Source of the DNA: Chryseobacterium taichungense
GTDB lineage: Bacteria; Bacteroidota; Bacteroidia; Flavobacteriales; Weeksellaceae
NCBI RefSeq assembly: GCF_900109935.1
Contig: NZ_FOBV01000002.1
Coordinates: 434,001 to 498,000 of the forward strand
Direction: 5' to 3'
Length of the DNA stretch: 64,000 bases
Shown: piece after piece, positions 28,591 to 36,226 of the stretch
Position numbering within the stretch: the first letter of the stretch is position 1
How the letters are laid out: every line of letters starts with the position of its first letter
The notes under the pieces: generated by a model
Seen by the model: the letters and a program-made list of their open reading frames with translations, nothing else
What the model was told of the DNA's origin: nothing
The model's database searches: none
Translations under genes and position numbers: made by a program

Positions 28591-29505
28591 ATGCAAACAC
28601 CATCTGAAATCCATAACATTAAAAGTATATCGCAACTGATGCGACTATTGGAACTTCCTGCACCATTGCATCCCATGGTCGCGCTGGTCGACTACCATCA
28701 TGTACCAATGGAAACATTTCCAAAAGGGCAAAAAATAAGCCTTGACTTTTATAAAATATCCTTTAAGACAACATTCAAAGGACAAATAAAGTACGGACAG
28801 GGCTTTTACGATTTTGAAGAAGGCGGCCTGGCGTTTTTAAAGCCGAAACAGATCGTTTCCCCACCGGAAGATATGGGAAGTTATGAAGGAATTGCTTTGT
28901 ATTTTCATCCTGATTTCATCCGAACTTATCCATTAGGAAAAACCATACACCAATATGGTTTTTTCTCTTATGATGTTTCTGAAGCTTTGTTTCTGTCTGC
29001 AAAAGAAAAAGAAATTATAGCCCGTTTATTTGCTTCTGTAGCTGATGAACTGAACAGCAATATCGACAGTTTCAGTCAGGATGTTCTGGTATCACAGCTA
29101 GAATTGTTGTTAAATTACAGCAATCGTTTTTACAACAGGCAGTTTATTACAAGGAAAGCAATCAATCACGATATTATCACTTCTCTGGACAAGCTTTTAG
29201 ATGATTATTTTGAGGAAGGAAACAGTTTGAAAAACGGCTTGCCGTCCGTGAAACACATCAGTGGTGAATTGAAGCTTTCGCAGCGTTATCTGAGTGACAT
29301 GTTGCGTTCATTGACAGGTTTCAATACACAACAGTACATTCAAAATGCCATCATCGAGAAAGCCAAGGAAAAATTATCAACAACGAATCTTTCAGTTTCG
29401 GAAATTGCTTATGAGCTGGGCTTTGAACATTCACAGTCATTCAGTAAACTTTTCAAGACCAAGACCAATATTTCGCCGGTGGAGTTCAGACAGTCGTTTA
29501 GTTAA
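28591..29505 (+). CDS. AraC family regulator, paralogue of the one at 43.6-44.6 kb
   Basis: About 304 residues from ATG 28591. An in-frame TTG at 28570 overlaps the SDR stop but is less likely, because the paralogue at 43642-44562 aligns from this Met. The C-terminal double HTH is KHISGELKLSQRYLSDMLRSLTGFNTQQYIQ and VSEIAYELGFEHSQSFSKLFKTKTNISPVEFR. The N-terminal domain begins ELPAPLHPMVALVDYHH, nearly the same as GLPAPQHPLISLVHFN in the paralogue. It is the end gene of the AKR-SDR operon and probably its activator. Confidence 0.88.
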   Translation: MQTPSEIHNIKSISQLMRLLELPAPLHPMVALVDYHHVPMETFPKGQKISLDFYKISFKTTFKGQIKYGQGFYDFEEGGLAFLKPKQIVSPPEDMGSYEGIALYFHPDFIRTYPLGKTIHQYGFFSYDVSEALFLSAKEKEIIARLFASVADELNSNIDSFSQDVLVSQLELLLNYSNRFYNRQFITRKAINHDIITSLDKLLDDYFEEGNSLKNGLPSVKHISGELKLSQRYLSDMLRSLTGFNTQQYIQNAIIEKAKEKLSTTNLSVSEIAYELGFEHSQSFSKLFKTKTNISPVEFRQSFS

Positions 29506-29566
29506 AGATTGGTGATGTTCATACATCTGAAATCCTAATCCTGTCACTGAGCCGTTTTATCCATTT

Positions 29567-29643
29567 TTATTGGTTCATTGGCGTGCAGAACTCAATCAGA
29601 AGCCCATCAATATCACGATTGGCATGGATGATAATGATGTACA
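29567..29643 (-). pseudogene. Possible C-terminal remnant of a glyoxalase/VOC protein
   Basis: On the minus strand a frame ending at TAA 29569-29567 reads ANRDIDGLLIEFCTPMNQ. The DGLLIEF core is the usual last strand of VOC-fold proteins, which carries the glutamate metal ligand. Upstream the frame is closed within about 25 codons and no other part of the domain is seen, so this would be only a tail left by deletion. Short match, so confidence is low. Confidence 0.35.
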
Positions 29644-29684
29644 TAAATATTCAGATAAGAGTATTTTGTTTTTTCAGTATGAAA

Positions 29685-30263
29685 TCAATATATATTTTTA
29701 TGACAAATGTTTTTCAATGTCCTGTTCAGACTTCTAACAGTAACTCCAAGATAAGAGGCCATATCTTCTTTTGAAATAGAAATTTCCTGTTTGGATTGCA
29801 GGTCTAAAAGCTTAGTCAGACTGTGTTCAATAGTGTAGACCTGCTGATAGGAAGCTCTGCTTGACGTATCTATAATACGTTTGGCAAATACATCCAGCAA
29901 CAGGTTGTTCAGTTGAAGGCTGTTATTAATAAGCTGTGAAAAATAATCGATACTGATGGCATAAACCGTGACGTCTGTTACCGCTTCAATGCTGCATAAG
30001 CATGCGATCTGCCGGATAAGCTCAATTTCACCGATGATCTCGCCAGTGCCTAAAAATTCGACGATATATTCCTTATCGTTATGTTCCGTAAAAAAACATT
30101 TGGTAATGCCATCTCTGATGACCATTACCTTTGTTGCGTTTTCATTTTGAGAAAACAACCTCTGTTCTTTGGCATATTGCCTTATCATAATATTTTCCTT
30201 ACGTACCTGCTGTTCGTAAAGTTCCTGGACATATTTCAAAAAAGATTGGTTGGTTCGTAACAT
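29685..30263 (-). CDS. Crp/Fnr family regulator
   Basis: A 192-residue protein with a cyclic-nucleotide-binding-like beta-roll (MVIRDGITKCFFTEHNDKEYIVEFLGTGEIIGEIELI) and a C-terminal HTH (SKEDMASYLGVTVRSLNRTLKNI). The HTH is short and the protein ends soon after the recognition helix. The RXS cAMP-binding signature of true CRP is not seen, so the effector is unknown. It is divergent from the HAD hydrolase, with the two translation starts 78 bases apart, and may regulate it. Confidence 0.83.
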   Translation of the reverse strand: MLRTNQSFLKYVQELYEQQVRKENIMIRQYAKEQRLFSQNENATKVMVIRDGITKCFFTEHNDKEYIVEFLGTGEIIGEIELIRQIACLCSIEAVTDVTVYAISIDYFSQLINNSLQLNNLLLDVFAKRIIDTSSRASYQQVYTIEHSLTKLLDLQSKQEISISKEDMASYLGVTVRSLNRTLKNICHKNIY

Positions 30264-30340
30264 ATCGGTCGGGACAAATGTCCTTTTTTCAGGTTATTGC
30301 TTTTCTGAATTTTGCTTTTTCAAAATACAAAAATAAAGAA

Positions 30341-31030
30341 ATGAAAAACAAGATTAAAACGATCGCTTTCGATGCAGATGATACATTGTGGAGCAATGAA
30401 CCCTATTTTCAGGAAGCTGAGAAACAATTCTGCAGATTACTGGAAGACTATTTGCCTCAACATTCTGTGTCGCAGGAATTGTTTAAAACTGAAATGAAAA
30501 ACCTGCACCTTTACGGCTATGGTGTGAAAGGATTTGTTCTGTGCATGATCGAGACTGCAAGCAGAATTTCCAACGCTACGATTCCGGTGAAATTAATTGA
30601 TGAAATCGTCTCTATAGGACATGAATTATTGCAGAAACCCATCGAATTGCTATCCGGCGTGTCTGAAACTCTGGATAAGCTGAAAGGCAATTACAGGTTA
30701 ATCGTAGCTACTAAAGGTGATCTGCTGGATCAGGAACGGAAACTGAAAAACTCGGGACTGGAAGGTTATTTTCATCATATCGAAATCATGAGTGATAAAA
30801 AAGTAAGCGATTACCAGAAATTATTAAAACATCTCGACTGCAAACCGGAAAATTTCCTGATGTTGGGGAATTCCATTAAATCCGACATGTTGCCTGTTCT
30901 GGAGCTGGGTGGCTATGCAGCACATATTCCTTACCACGTCACCTGGGCTCACGAGCAGCATGAACCTGTTTTGAAGCACGAAAATTTTATGGAGTTGAAA
31001 AGTATTGCCGATATTCTAAGTTATTTATAG
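30341..31030 (+). CDS. HAD superfamily hydrolase
   Basis: About 229 residues from the ATG at 30341. An in-frame ATG at 30278 would add 21 hydrophobic residues not expected in this cytosolic family. Motif I is FDADDTLW with nucleophile Asp11 and general acid Asp13, motif II is VATKGD, and a Lys/MLGNSIKSDMLP segment gives motifs III-IV. The cap type is subfamily IA. It is a phosphatase of unknown substrate. Confidence 0.87.
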   Translation: MKNKIKTIAFDADDTLWSNEPYFQEAEKQFCRLLEDYLPQHSVSQELFKTEMKNLHLYGYGVKGFVLCMIETASRISNATIPVKLIDEIVSIGHELLQKPIELLSGVSETLDKLKGNYRLIVATKGDLLDQERKLKNSGLEGYFHHIEIMSDKKVSDYQKLLKHLDCKPENFLMLGNSIKSDMLPVLELGGYAAHIPYHVTWAHEQHEPVLKHENFMELKSIADILSYL

Positions 31031-31100
31031 AAAATGAGGATTGATGTTACAAATTAAGAATACCCTGGCAGGTTCGGCTGATTTTCAAAAATCGTTTTCT

Positions 31101-31108
31101 TATTTTTG
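31101..31108 (+). promoter_or_regulatory. -7 element for the YbaK-like gene
   Basis: TATTTTTG matches TAnnTTTG 75 bases ahead of the ATG. The -33 partner is not clear. Confidence 0.35.
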
Positions 31109-31183
31109 TTTAATCAGCATACTTAGCAATCTGGAACAATGCTTTATTTAACAAAAAGGAAAAATTAAAATTCGATCAAAGCA

Positions 31184-31651
31184 ATGAGCATAGAAACTGC
31201 AAAAGAGCATTTAAGTAAGTGGAAGAAAGATAACGATATCACAATCCTTGATCAGTCAAGTGCAACCGTCGAACTTGCTGCTAAGGCATTGGGAGTGATA
31301 GGCAGCGAAATTGCAAAGTCGGTCAGCTTTTACGATAAAAGTGGCGGTGTTATCCTGATCGTTGCTTCCGGCACGGCCAGAATAGACGGCAGGAAGTTTA
31401 AAGATGAGTTTGGGCTAAAGGCAAAAATGCTTTCCTCCGAAGATGTAGAGCTGTTGGTAGGGCATCCTGTCGGCGGCGTTTGTCCTTTTGGCGTAAAGCA
31501 GGGAGTCAATGTTTATCTTGACGATTCTCTAAAGCATTTTGAATGGGTGTATCCTGCGTGCGGCAGTGGCAATTCTGCTATAAAACTTTCAATTGCAGAG
31601 CTGGAACAGAGTTCTGAATATGTAAGATGGGTCAACGTTACTAAAGAGTGA
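31184..31651 (+). CDS. YbaK/EbsC family aminoacyl-tRNA deacylase
   Basis: A 155-residue single-domain protein of the YbaK/ProX editing family, which hydrolyses mischarged Cys- or Ala-tRNA(Pro) and relatives. Signatures are SSATVELAAKALGVIGSEIAKSV (the conserved Lys of the tRNA-binding helix), LIVASGTARIDGRKFKDEF, GHPVGGVCPFGV and the closing YPACGSGNSAIKLS. It lies upstream of catB, with a second tRNA-editing gene just beyond catB. Confidence 0.9.
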   Translation: MSIETAKEHLSKWKKDNDITILDQSSATVELAAKALGVIGSEIAKSVSFYDKSGGVILIVASGTARIDGRKFKDEFGLKAKMLSSEDVELLVGHPVGGVCPFGVKQGVNVYLDDSLKHFEWVYPACGSGNSAIKLSIAELEQSSEYVRWVNVTKE

Positions 31652-31737
31652 TAGATTTATACTGGCCAAACCATTGGAAATCGAATGTAGCATTGACTTA
31701 TAGAAGTGGTCTTGGCAGGATGATTTTTTTGTTTTTA

Positions 31738-31745
31738 TAAATTTG
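31738..31745 (+). promoter_or_regulatory. -7 promoter element for catB
   Basis: TAAATTTG matches TAnnTTTG and lies 20 bases ahead of the catB ATG. A TTGG about 22 bases upstream is a possible -33 box. Confidence 0.4.
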
Positions 31746-31765
31746 TATAACTACAGTAAAGCTAA

Positions 31766-32398
31766 ATGGAAAATTTCTTCGAAAGTCCTTTCAAGGGAAA
31801 AATCATTAAGGATCATATTAAAAACCCAAATATCATCGCTGGTAAATATTCTTACTATTCGGGATACTACCACGGTCATTCCTTTGATGATTGTGCAAGA
31901 TATCTGATGCCCGACCGGGACGATGTGGACAAGCTCATTATAGGCTCCTTTTGTTCGATAGGGAGCGGTGCCAGTTTTATCATGGCCGGAAACCAGGGAC
32001 ACCGGCACGATTGGATCTCAACATTCCCGTTTTTCTATATGTCAGAAGAAGATTTTAGAAATGCTGCTGACGGATTTCAAAGAACGGGAGATACCGTCAT
32101 AGGAAATGATGTGTGGATCGGTAGTGAGGCCATGATCATGCCTGGTATAACGGTCGGAGACGGAGCCGTCATCGGAAGCAGGGCTTTAGTAACCAAAGAT
32201 GTGGAACCTTATTCGGTTGTCGGCGGCAATCCCGCAAAACAGATCAGGAAAAGATTTTCTGATGAACATATTGATAAGCTCCTGGAGATGCAATGGTGGC
32301 ATTGGGATGAAGAGCTTCTGAAAAAAGCAATCCCTTTGCTATGTGACAGCAATATCGACGGCCTGTATGATTTTTATAAAAAGTATGATAATGCCTGA
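31766..32398 (+). CDS. catB: Type B chloramphenicol O-acetyltransferase (xenobiotic acetyltransferase)
   Basis: A 210-residue left-handed beta-helix acetyltransferase of the CatB/XAT group, which acetylates chloramphenicol with acetyl-CoA. The stretch from [20 protein letters not shown] through [21 protein letters not shown] and [22 protein letters not shown] is nearly the canonical CatB sequence. The catalytic His79 is in NQGHRHDW. Hexapeptide repeats ([34 protein letters not shown]) and the VGGNPAK cap follow. Length is standard. Such genes are often intrinsic in Chryseobacterium and Elizabethkingia, and no transposon or integron flank is seen here, so chromosomal residence is the simplest view. 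Confidence 0.93.
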   Translation: MENFFESPFKGKIIKDHIKNPNIIAGKYSYYSGYYHGHSFDDCARYLMPDRDDVDKLIIGSFCSIGSGASFIMAGNQGHRHDWISTFPFFYMSEEDFRNAADGFQRTGDTVIGNDVWIGSEAMIMPGITVGDGAVIGSRALVTKDVEPYSVVGGNPAKQIRKRFSDEHIDKLLEMQWWHWDEELLKKAIPLLCDSNIDGLYDFYKKYDNA

Positions 32399-32461
32399 GA
32401 GGTTTTTCAATCTTATAAACAGATAGGCTTTAATCAAGTTTAACAAAACAACCTAACAACC

Positions 32462-33103
32462 ATGACAGTAAGAAAAATATTCTGGGAAGATCCCTATCAG
32501 ACTGAGTTGACAACAACTCTTACCGGCGTATCCGGTAATGTGGTAACATTAAAGGAGACCATTGCCTATGCGTTTTCTGGTGGACAACAGTCAGACGACG
32601 GAACGATCAACAGCTTTAAAATCGTTAAGGCCCAAAAATCCGGCAAAGAAATCTTCTACACGATCGAGGAAGGCCATCATCTGAAACCTGGCGATATTGT
32701 AGAAGTAAAAATAGACTGGGACAAGCGTTATAAAATTATGAAGCTTCATTTTGCTGCGGAACTCGTTTTGGAACTTGTGAATCAGCACTTCGACAGGCCT
32801 GAGAAAATAGGCGCAAACATAACCTCAGAAAAATCGAGGATCGACTTTATATGGCCCAGTAATATCTCGGAGATGTTTCCGGTATTGGAACAAAAGTTAG
32901 AAGAGATCGTTCTTGCAGATAGGGTCATTGTAAGCGCGTTCAGTGACGAAGCAGAAGAAAGGCGATACTGGAAAATTGACGGTTTTGGTCAGGTAGCCTG
33001 TGGTGGAACGCATATCAAAAAGACCGGTGAGCTTGGTTCTTTAAAATTAAAAAGGAGCGGGCAGGGGAAAAATAAAGAAAGGATCGAAATTTATCTGGCC
33101 TGA
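32462..33103 (+). CDS. AlaX-like alanyl-tRNA editing protein
   Basis: A 213-residue free-standing editing domain expected to deacylate Ser- or Gly-tRNA(Ala). The N-terminal barrel has FWEDPYQTELTTTLTGVSGNVVTLKETIAYAFSGGQQSDDG. Of the four usual zinc ligands (HxxxH and CxxxH) the second motif is intact in VACGGTHIKKTGE. The first reads LHFAAELVL, with Glu in place of the second His. This may be a subfamily trait, with Glu as ligand. It follows catB by 63 bases and precedes a phosphatase gene by 45 bases, so it may be in a run of cotranscribed genes. Confidence 0.87.
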   Translation: MTVRKIFWEDPYQTELTTTLTGVSGNVVTLKETIAYAFSGGQQSDDGTINSFKIVKAQKSGKEIFYTIEEGHHLKPGDIVEVKIDWDKRYKIMKLHFAAELVLELVNQHFDRPEKIGANITSEKSRIDFIWPSNISEMFPVLEQKLEEIVLADRVIVSAFSDEAEERRYWKIDGFGQVACGGTHIKKTGELGSLKLKRSGQGKNKERIEIYLA

Positions 33104-33148
33104 AAATTTGCGTATAATTCTAATTTTGTTTTAAACGGCAATAGATCA

Positions 33149-33772
33149 ATGCTTTTAAATAAAAATATAATCACGATCCAACACCCAGAATCCATTCATC
33201 ATACAAATGGCATGATCGGCTCATGGACTGACTGGGAACTGACTGAAAAGGGAATCATTCAGGCGGAAAACATCGCACGCAATATCAGGAACGAATTTCA
33301 GGACATCAGGTTTGCAATCTATTCATCACCTCTCAAAAGGACAAGACAAACTGCCGAAATTCTTGGGAAAGAGTTACGCAGCACTTCCAAGCTGATCGAT
33401 GCGCTGAAGGAGAGAAGCCTTGGCAAGGCGATCGGCAAATCTGTCCGATGGCTGAAAGAAAACATTGAAAACGAAGAAAAAACAATCTACGACAAATGCT
33501 TCAGCGATGCGGAATCCAGATTTGATGTTTGGAACAGACTATTGCCTTTCTACAATGAGATCATATCAAGTGACAATGAAAATATCATCATTGTTTCGCA
33601 CGGCGATACCCTGAGCATCTTTAATGTGATGTGGTTAGGCTTGGATCCGGAAATGCTCAATGATATTGACCTATCCGGAATCAGCGGTGGGGTTTCTTTC
33701 CTATACCGAAAATCAAGTGGCAAGAAAATCATTAAAAGGTTGAGCGATGCTTCATATATGCTGCCTTTTTAG
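33149..33772 (+). CDS. Histidine phosphatase family protein, QHPES variant
   Basis: A 207-residue phosphoglycerate-mutase-like fold. The usual LVRHGE motif reads ITIQHPESIHHTNGMIGSWTDWELTEKG: the phospho-accepting His is kept but Arg-His-Gly is changed to Gln-His-Pro. A recognised branch of the family carries QH-x-x-S-x-H-H here, so this is probably natural. Other expected parts are present: IYSSPLKRTRQTAEIL, the acid in ERSLG, and the second catalytic His in IIVSHGDTLS. Substrate unknown. Confidence 0.85.
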   Translation: MLLNKNIITIQHPESIHHTNGMIGSWTDWELTEKGIIQAENIARNIRNEFQDIRFAIYSSPLKRTRQTAEILGKELRSTSKLIDALKERSLGKAIGKSVRWLKENIENEEKTIYDKCFSDAESRFDVWNRLLPFYNEIISSDNENIIIVSHGDTLSIFNVMWLGLDPEMLNDIDLSGISGGVSFLYRKSSGKKIIKRLSDASYMLPF

Positions 33773-33787
33773 TTTTTTTCTTTGGTT

Positions 33788-34222
33788 TTAAATTTTCTGC
33801 CGGTTTATTTCTGAAAGTTGAATGGATGTCGTTGGGATTCCATAGGGGATTAGCCTGTCTATAAGGTTTTCAAGGTGAAAACTGTCCCGTAAGATACATT
33901 CGGTAATTAGGCAATATTCGCCCGTAACTCTTTTGCAGTTCAGAACTTCCGGAAATTTCTCCAGATCTGCAGTAAATTTTCTGAAATCATCATTTTTAAA
34001 TTTCATACTGATCAGTACCTTCAGATCATAACCTAATTTCTGATGGTCTATTTCCACGCTGAACTGACGTATTATCCCATTATCAACCAAATTCATCACG
34101 CGCTCTTTTGTTGCAGATTGTGACAGCGAAATTAGTCTTCCTATTTCGGCATAACTAAGCCTTGAATTCTGGCTTAAAATCTGAAGAATCTTTTGGTCAA
34201 AATCATCTAAAGTTATTTTCAT
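33788..34222 (-). CDS. Lrp/AsnC family regulator
   Basis: About 144 residues from the Met of MKITLDDFDQKILQIL at 34222. A Met ten codons upstream gives an atypical hydrophobic extension. The HTH is LSQNSRLSYAEIGRLISLSQSATKERVMNLVDNGII, followed by the RAM effector domain (LKVLISMKFKND, VTGEYCLITECIL). It is divergent from the CMD gene with about 110 bp between starts, so it probably regulates that gene or itself in response to an amino acid. Confidence 0.88.
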   Translation of the reverse strand: MKITLDDFDQKILQILSQNSRLSYAEIGRLISLSQSATKERVMNLVDNGIIRQFSVEIDHQKLGYDLKVLISMKFKNDDFRKFTADLEKFPEVLNCKRVTGEYCLITECILRDSFHLENLIDRLIPYGIPTTSIQLSEINRQKI

Positions 34223-34332
34223 TTTAAAATTAAATATTATCAATTGAATCAATCAAAATTAATAAATAATTCCATTAATTCCGTTTTATCAAGTATGTTT
34301 AAATATTGAAATTTGTGATATAAATAAAAAAT

Positions 34333-34785
34333 ATGACAAGAATAAAATTTTCGAACAATGGAAACACTCCATTTGAAAGACTTATCGGGCACAATACCGA
34401 TCTTCTTAAAAAGTGGAATGATCTGGAGGAAACCTTATGGAAGAAAACGTTGTTGGACCCGGATTTGTTAGAGCAGGTTCGAAGAACAATGGCTTTTGGA
34501 AATGGTTGTGAATACTGCATGGTAAAAGGCGGAAAACCTGATTTTGACGAATCACAGATGAAGATCTCTATGGCGGTTTCTTTTGCCGAATTATTTTGCA
34601 TAGATCACCGTTCTATCTCGGATGCACATTTTGAGATGCTCAGGGAATATTTTTCGGATGAAGAAATTTCGGAATTATGTGTTTTCATTGCCTTTATAAA
34701 TGCGTCACAAAAGCTGGGAAAAACAATGGATCTAACTGAGGACCTACAAGCAGAAGCAGCTGTAAAATTAAAAGATATAGAATAA
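34333..34785 (+). CDS. Carboxymuconolactone decarboxylase/AhpD-like protein
   Basis: A 150-residue all-helical protein of the CMD/AhpD group. The active-site pair is Cys59-x2-Cys62 in GNGCEYCMVKGG, but the His that normally follows (CxxCxxxH) is not there, so peroxidase activity is uncertain. The second half has ISELCVFIAFINASQKLGKTM, a usual CMD ending. The stop codon shares one base with the start of the GNAT gene (TAATG). Confidence 0.82.
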   Translation: MTRIKFSNNGNTPFERLIGHNTDLLKKWNDLEETLWKKTLLDPDLLEQVRRTMAFGNGCEYCMVKGGKPDFDESQMKISMAVSFAELFCIDHRSISDAHFEMLREYFSDEEISELCVFIAFINASQKLGKTMDLTEDLQAEAAVKLKDIE

Positions 34786-35213
34786 TGCAAATCGTCGTTT
34801 TAAATAAAACCAGTCTCAACGCAAATACCCAGTCTCAGGTTTATGAGCTATTTAAACAACTGAGTCCTGACAAAAAACAGCTTAAACTGGATGAGATTTT
34901 AATGGAGAACAACCCAGTGACATTGCTCGGATGTTTCATAGAGGATAGAATCGTGGGAATTGCTTCCATGGCTATCTATAAGGTAATTTCGGGTAAGAAG
35001 GGCTGGATCGAAGATGTGATCGTGGATGAGAATTATCGTGGAATAGGAATCGGGATGAGGCTCATCGAAAAGCTGATGGCCATCTCCAGCGAGCAGCAGC
35101 TGAGTGAAGTATTGCTCTTTACCGAAGAGCACCGAACTTCGGCCATCAGCTTATATGAAAAGCTGGGTTTCAGTAGAAAGGAAAGCAATATTTATACACT
35201 AAAGAAAATATAA
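34785..35213 (+). CDS. GNAT family acetyltransferase
   Basis: A 142-residue single-domain N-acetyltransferase. Motif A is WIEDVIVDENYRGIGIGMRLIEKLM with the acetyl-CoA pyrophosphate loop RGIGIG. Motif B is VLLFTEEHRTSAISLYEKLGFSRKE. Its ATG overlaps the CMD stop by one base, so the two are translationally coupled. The acceptor substrate is unknown. Confidence 0.9.
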   Translation: MQIVVLNKTSLNANTQSQVYELFKQLSPDKKQLKLDEILMENNPVTLLGCFIEDRIVGIASMAIYKVISGKKGWIEDVIVDENYRGIGIGMRLIEKLMAISSEQQLSEVLLFTEEHRTSAISLYEKLGFSRKESNIYTLKKI

Positions 35214-35426
35214 CAATTAAACGATTGTGTTAATGAGAAAAGGGTATGTGGTATCAATCATATTGTCTGCTAATTTGATAGTTTTATACAAGGAAGAAAT
35301 TATGGACGTCTTACCATTTGGAATCTTACCCGAAGAACAAATTGAATTGATCTCGGGCAACTCAATAATTTCGAGAATATACTCGGTTTTATTTTTCTGC
35401 CAAGCAGTTCACTTAAATGCTAATAC

Positions 35427-35867
35427 TTACCGTAATCTCTTGATCATTCTGTTCATTTCATCAATCTCCCTCTGCTGCGATTTGATGATGCTGTCAGCGA
35501 GTTTTCTGACCTCAGGATCTTTGATGTCTGCATTTCTGCTGGTCATAATTGCAGAGGAATGGTGAGGAATCATGGCTTTAAGATATTGTTCATCGTTAAT
35601 AGGTATCTGCATTCTGAGACCTGTGAGAGTGAGTACAAAAATTAAGGCTGAAACTACGATTATAATACTATTGTACTTTTTGTTGGGATACATCTTTCCC
35701 ATCATAATGATCATAAGGATTGCCATAGGACTCACCATCATCAGTGCCATATAGATTCTGGTAAGGCTAGTATAATAATCGTTAATGGAATTCATGTTTA
35801 AGAACATCATCAAATACATCAGAACAGCTGAGATTGAGAGTGTAATGAATAATTTTTTATAGCTCAT
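35427..35867 (-). CDS. DUF305 membrane protein
   Basis: A 146-residue protein with three predicted membrane helices (about 6-25, 38-58, 67-86) and a C-terminal DUF305-like helical part. The hallmark MIPHHSSAIMTSR is at 99-111, followed by DPEVRKLADSIIKSQQREIDEMNRMI. Paired histidines in this motif are a hallmark of the family and are thought to bind copper or other metal. No metal-transport genes are adjacent. An opposite-strand frame over its 3' end is a shadow. Confidence 0.87.
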   Translation of the reverse strand: MSYKKLFITLSISAVLMYLMMFLNMNSINDYYTSLTRIYMALMMVSPMAILMIIMMGKMYPNKKYNSIIIVVSALIFVLTLTGLRMQIPINDEQYLKAMIPHHSSAIMTSRNADIKDPEVRKLADSIIKSQQREIDEMNRMIKRLR

Positions 35868-36226
35868 AATCTTGGATTTTAATTAATTAACAGCAAATAG
35901 CAGACCTTATTATATTCTCTAATGCTTTTTACCAGTCGGTAACCGAATTGCTAACTTTGCCCCATATCCTCAAGTTATCCAACAGTTGCCCATCTACAAG
36001 ATATAAGATAGTAAGTATAATAAAAAAATGCAACTTTTTTATTTTGGGCAACCATTTTCAAATTTTGCCGTCTTACAGATACAAACTGGTACATGAGAGA
36101 TTTCGATAAGAATTTAAACTCGCCAAAAACACAACCGTAGATCTCAGAAAGCACGTTACTAAATTGTACAAAAAATGATAAGCGAATCCATATTTGCTCA
36201 AATTAAATATTCAAATCTTCAATCTT
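35868..36226. other. Intergenic region without recognised features
   Basis: About 360 bases between divergent genes. It contains an 11-base palindrome TCGGTAACCGA near 35937 and A/T tracts, but no promoter pair that I can defend. Confidence 0.5.

Noticed and set aside
31766-32398. catB as part of an integron or transposon
   Set aside because: No integrase, attC-like site, insertion sequence or inverted repeat is seen near it; chromosomal gene is simpler.
35227-35565. Plus-strand 112-codon frame
   Set aside because: Its second half is antisense to the DUF305 gene and its first half has no recognisable motif; the DUF305 frame carries the MIPHHSSAI hallmark.
36194-36226. Upstream TTG start for the M4 protease
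   Set aside because: It would place 11 residues before a normal signal peptide; ATG 36227 is the better start.
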